The translations under genes were made by a program, and so were the position numbers. A stretch of 64,000 nucleotides of DNA. Source: Candidatus Helarchaeota archaeon. GTDB lineage: Archaea > Asgardarchaeota > Lokiarchaeia > Helarchaeales > HEL-GB-A. The DNA is taken from positions 1 to 64,000 of the forward strand of contig JABXJT010000004.1 in the NCBI GenBank assembly GCA_013375455.1, read 5' to 3'. This document shows, in pieces, positions 63,519-64,000 of the stretch. A model generated the notes under the pieces. That model saw nothing but the letters and a program-made list of their open reading frames with translations, was not told where the DNA came from and did not search any database. The stretch's first letter is position 1. Each line of letters opens with the position of its first letter.

Positions 63519-63580
63519 TCCTTAATAACTCTCTATTTGGCTCTAAAAACAACCTTGATAATTGAGATATTTTAGTTTTA

Positions 63581-64000
63581 TTATTGAGAGTGCTGTGTCA
63601 GATATCCATCAGTGATTAATTCATTCGACTGTATGATTGACAGAAGGACTGCACCCGTGACTTCGTCACGCAGATCGTCCCAGGCTTTGCCATGTGCGTA
63701 ATTTATTCCTGGGCACTCTTCCCACCCATTCGGACTATAATCAATTGCAACGGACGTTTGTTTCGGATCACATTTTGAGGTTTTCCAGGTGAAAGGAAAA
63801 AGCCTGCAGACTATGGGTCTGAAATGGTAGATATTACAAAATGCTTTTTGCTCTATTTCCTGATAAAACGGACAAATCTTTTGTTCTTTTTTCTTAAGAA
63901 TATAAACTTCGCCCTTTATCTCAAATCTATCAGAAAAAATGCTTCTAACTTTGTGAATTTCTTTTTTAATTAGATATTCAGACTTAAACTCTTGAATTGA
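63581..64000 (-). CDS. CxxCxxCC-type (YkgJ-like) protein, 5' end outside window
   Basis: Minus-strand frame open to the right edge; 139 residues end at TAA 63581-63583. The Cys pattern is CPFYQEIEQKAFCNIYHFRPIVCRLFPF (shown here in parts: C-P-F-Y, C-N-I-Y, RP-x-VCRLFPF) and matches the Fe-S/zinc-binding UPF0153 family. The N-terminal Cys and start lie beyond the window. Transcribed towards the beta-RFAP gene, on the same strand, 60 bases ahead. Function of the family is unknown. Confidence 0.82.
   Translation of the reverse strand, partial: SIQEFKSEYLIKKEIHKVRSIFSDRFEIKGEVYILKKKEQKICPFYQEIEQKAFCNIYHFRPIVCRLFPFTWKTSKCDPKQTSVAIDYSPNGWEECPGINYAHGKAWDDLRDEVTGAVLLSIIQSNELITDGYLTQHSQ

Noticed and set aside
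1..64000. Insertion sequences, prophage or rRNA
   Set aside because: No transposase, integrase, terminal inverted repeats or rRNA-like stretch was seen on either strand.

Overview
The window looks like a chromosome segment of an Asgard (Promethearchaeota) archaeon. It is AT-rich, and its information-processing genes are archaeal: TFB, a one-fold histone, an EndA-type splicing endonuclease, an intron-bearing tRNA-Cys, Lrp/AsnC and KaiC-like proteins. It carries F420- and methanopterin-type genes (a luciferase-like F420 enzyme and beta-RFAP synthase). It also holds eukaryotic-signature genes: an actin with the eukaryote-like C-terminus, several roadblock- or longin-like proteins, an Arf-like GTPase, an EMC3/DUF106 protein, a GPN-loop GTPase, RqcH/NEMF, a Get3/ArsA ATPase, and RING-like and RWD/UBC-like proteins. 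Which Asgard class it belongs to cannot be settled from the sequence alone.

Layout. 1-9.9 kb: TFB, a radical SAM protein, a tandem pair of coiled-coil paralogues, an HExxH membrane protein, a phosphoesterase, galT and a UROD-like protein. 10-18.3 kb: histone and actin (convergent, both with elevated G+C), a possible HTH-CARF regulator, an Orc1/Cdc6-like ATPase, a roadblock protein, a KaiC-like ATPase, Lrp/AsnC and EMC3-like. 18.4-30 kb: rqcH, two CBS proteins, pyrC, a Mut7-C protein, AMMECR1 and nadC; tRNA-Cys with an intron; then thiI, a ThiF/MoeB E1-like protein, a GPN GTPase and a GlcD-like flavoprotein. 30-42.5 kb: a zinc-ribbon protein, a double roadblock-like protein, moaA, an ECF-S-like protein, an Ala/Pro-repeat protein, DUF47, endA, a QueG-like Fe-S protein, an etfA-etfB-acyl-CoA dehydrogenase operon and an F420-type oxidoreductase.

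42.5-60 kb is the most unusual part. A minus-strand pair encodes a protein with three RWD/UBC-like segments plus a RING-like zinc module, and a helical protein with a zinc ribbon and two tandem RING-like modules. Divergent from it is a roadblock / winged-helix / proline-rich protein followed by a longin-like protein. Then come an MBL-Get3-LRR run, glpK-glpA, a longin domain fused to a membrane anchor, a wHTH/membrane operon, and an Arf-like GTPase overlapping a longin-wHTH protein. The last 4 kb hold class II ribonucleotide reductase, a zinc-ribbon protein, beta-RFAP synthase and the end of a CxxCxxCC-type protein.

Together the genes suggest a cell with GTPase/longin/roadblock signalling tied to transcription-factor-like domains, a possible ubiquitin-type E2/E3 module, protein targeting and ribosome rescue machinery, and flavin/ETF-based lipid or glycerol metabolism. 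No rRNA, insertion sequence or CRISPR array was seen.
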